In this document: one piece after another, positions 62,911 to 64,000 of the stretch | Layout of the letters: the number at the start of each line of letters is the position of its first letter | Position numbering within the stretch: position 1 is the first letter of the stretch | From: Paraburkholderia bannensis | GTDB taxonomy: Bacteria > Pseudomonadota > Gammaproteobacteria > Burkholderiales > Burkholderiaceae | Assembly: GCF_014200455.1 (NCBI RefSeq) | Contig: NZ_JACHBW010000018.1 | Span: forward strand, 1-64,000 | Direction of reading: 5' to 3' | Length of the DNA: 64,000 bases | The notes under the pieces: model-generated | Databases searched by the model: none | Seen by the model: the letters and a program-made list of their open reading frames with translations, nothing else | Told to the model about the DNA's origin: nothing | Made by a program: the position numbers and the translations under genes

Positions 62911-63354
62911 ATGACGAGCGTTGCACAGGTACTTAAATCCAAGCCGGAACAGGTTGTCCATACGATCGGCGCCAACGATTCCGTCTATGACGCCATCCGC
63001 CTGATGGCAGACAAGCATATCGGCGCCTTGGTCGTGGTCGACGGCGACGCGATCGTCGGCATCGTCACCGAGCGCGACTACGCGCGCAAGATCGTGCTGA
63101 TGGACCGCTCGTCGAAAACGACCGCCGTGCGCGACATCATGACCCCGCACGTACGCTTCGTGCAGCTTGATCAGACCACCTACGACTGTATGGCGCTGAT
63201 GACCGAGCGGCGCATGCGCCACCTGCCGGTCATGGAAAACGGCAAGCTCATCGGCATGGTGTCGATCGGCGACCTCGTGAAGGAAATCATCGCCGAACAG
63301 CAGTTCACCATTTCGCAGCTGGAGCATTACATCACCGGCGGCCCTGGCACCTGA
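62911..63354 (+). CDS. CBS-domain pair protein
   Basis: The 147-residue protein consists of two CBS domains (about 8-65 and 75-130: DAIRLMADKHIGALVVVDGDAIVGIVTERDYARKIVL; DCMALMTERRMRHLPVMENGKLIGMVSIGDLVKEII), a Bateman module that binds adenosyl nucleotides. It has no catalytic domain. Such lone CBS pairs are common near betaproteobacterial housekeeping genes, with unknown targets. Start ATG 62911; upstream in-frame codons to 62743 are Arg/Pro-rich and look non-coding. It diverges from ribA across 274 bases in which I see no regulatory motif. Confidence 0.9.
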   Translation: MTSVAQVLKSKPEQVVHTIGANDSVYDAIRLMADKHIGALVVVDGDAIVGIVTERDYARKIVLMDRSSKTTAVRDIMTPHVRFVQLDQTTYDCMALMTERRMRHLPVMENGKLIGMVSIGDLVKEIIAEQQFTISQLEHYITGGPGT

Positions 63355-63435
63355 CGCCGACCTGAAGTCGCCGTAACGCGGATTTACACGCTTGGGCGCA
63401 CAGGTTCATGCCAATGAATCGTGCGCAAGACACTG

Positions 63436-63467
63436 CGAAAAAAGCCCAATCCGGGGGCGGGTTGGGC
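63436..63467 (-). terminator. Rho-independent terminator of the DUF4148 gene
   Basis: On the minus strand GCCCAA (63467-63462) pairs with TTGGGC (63449-63444), followed by six T. Confidence 0.75.
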
Positions 63468-63560
63468 CAAGCCACCTTGCGGCGGCGGAGGTTCCACGCA
63501 TGAAAATTCGCGCGAAAGTGTGAATTGCGGCGTGACAGGCGATCCATGAGACGTATCTGA

Positions 63561-63592
63561 CGCGGCCTGCGCAACGCAGGCCGCGTGTTTTA
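63561..63592 (+). terminator. Terminator-like hairpin, plus strand
   Basis: CGCGGCCTGCG (63561-63571) and CGCAGGCCGCG (63575-63585) flank a 3-base loop, followed by TGTTTTAT. It lies about 200 bases after the CBS gene and 49 before the DUF4148 gene end. Confidence 0.7.
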
Positions 63593-63633
63593 TCGCGCCG
63601 CGACCAGGGGATCAGCTGGCTGCCGGTTGAGGC

Positions 63634-63984
63634 TTAGTTGCCGAAATAAACGCGTTGCGACGGCGCGATCTGCGCTGGCTGGGCACCCGATTGCGACGTG
63701 CCCATGGTTGCGCCACCGTAGCCGGTGTCAGCGCCCGGCTGGGTCTGCGCGATGCCCTGTTGCCGCGAAACGCGCGCTTCTGCTGCCTGGATGTCACGCG
63801 GATAGCTCGCGTCATCGGCGATGGCCGGGTTGTAGCCAGCCTGTTCGATCTGAACCAGTTCGGCGCGCACTTCGGCGCGGGTCTTGGGAGCGTTGTTCTG
63901 GTCAACGGACTGTGCGAACGACAAAGCCGGCGCGGCCACGAGTGCCGCGACGATTGCGGCCTGAATCAGGGTACGGGTCTTCAT
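63634..63984 (-). CDS. DUF4148 small exported protein
   Basis: The 116-residue protein begins with a signal peptide (MKTRTLIQAAIVAALVAAPALSFA) and has the DUF4148 core KTRAEVRAELVQIEQAGYNPAIADDASYPRDIQAAEARV; the rest is a low-complexity Gly/Gln-rich tail ending VYFGN. ATG 63984 has GGAGG nine bases upstream and is preferred over an in-frame start at 63999. Family function is unknown; expression in stress or infection has been noted for relatives. Confidence 0.88.
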   Translation of the reverse strand: MKTRTLIQAAIVAALVAAPALSFAQSVDQNNAPKTRAEVRAELVQIEQAGYNPAIADDASYPRDIQAAEARVSRQQGIAQTQPGADTGYGGATMGTSQSGAQPAQIAPSQRVYFGN

Positions 63985-64000
63985 GGTATTTACCTCCATC

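Overview
The window reads as a chromosomal segment of a high-GC betaproteobacterium, most likely Burkholderiaceae (Paraburkholderia/Caballeronia-like). Grounds: a Burkholderiales-type general porin, two DUF4148-type secreted small proteins, an HU protein with a Lys/Ala-rich H1-like N-terminal tail, and codons rich in G/C at the third position. Gene identities come from reading translations against remembered family signatures; no database search was run.

Layout. (1) 1-2160: lower-GC mobile remnant abutting the 3' end of selC. A Tn7/Mu-type transposase, apparently a TnsA-TnsB fusion with a degraded nuclease domain, is cut by an IS3-family insertion sequence that runs off the left edge. (2) 2161-11511 (minus): a complete selenocysteine formate dehydrogenase island, transcribed fdoG(UGA)-fdoH-fdoI-fdhE-selA-selB-selC. 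It makes one selenoprotein and most of the machinery to decode its UGA (selD is not here). (3) 11788-34537: mixed housekeeping and accessory genes: YihY membrane protein, porin, LysR regulator, HU/H1-like protein, a MocR regulator divergent from an isonitrile-hydratase-like gene, DASS transporter, PobA, periplasmic trehalase, a glycosyltransferase, a PAS-PAS hybrid kinase, a YafJ-type amidotransferase, MarC, a DUF3311/SSS symporter pair, and two lower-GC surface-glycan-type genes. (4) 34756-42170 and 43757-54210: cobalamin (B12) biosynthesis in four transcription units: cobM-cobK-cobL (minus), cobG-cobH-cobI-cbiG/cobJ (plus), cobW-cobN-chlI/chlD (minus, behind a cobalamin riboswitch) and cobE-cobO-cobB-bluB (plus). 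Between the blocks lie a 519-bp nested palindromic repeat element and a PilZ-like gene. (5) 54246-63984: a lipoprotein, a translationally coupled response regulator-FecR/LysM-CHASE2 kinase operon, an SH3/Pro-Gly-rich exported protein, ribA, a CBS-domain protein and a DUF4148 protein.

How the parts work together. The fdo genes form a Tat-exported formate oxidase feeding electrons through FdoH and cytochrome b FdoI, while SelA, SelB, SelC and the SECIS hairpin put Sec at residue 197. The cob genes convert precorrin-2 to adenosyl-cobyrinate a,c-diamide, insert cobalt with CobN plus ChlI/ChlD, and make the lower ligand (BluB). The chelatase helper gene looks like a case of -1 frameshifting on a run of seven A: the AAA+ ATPase ends at a stop just after the run, and the VWA domain continues in the -1 frame without any ATG, GTG or TTG of its own until inside its metal site.

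Strongest second-look items: the chlI/chlD frameshift, the degraded TnsA-TnsB fusion beside selC, the nested palindromic element at 42174-42692, the CbiG/CobE/CobG combination, and the RR-FecR-CHASE2 operon.
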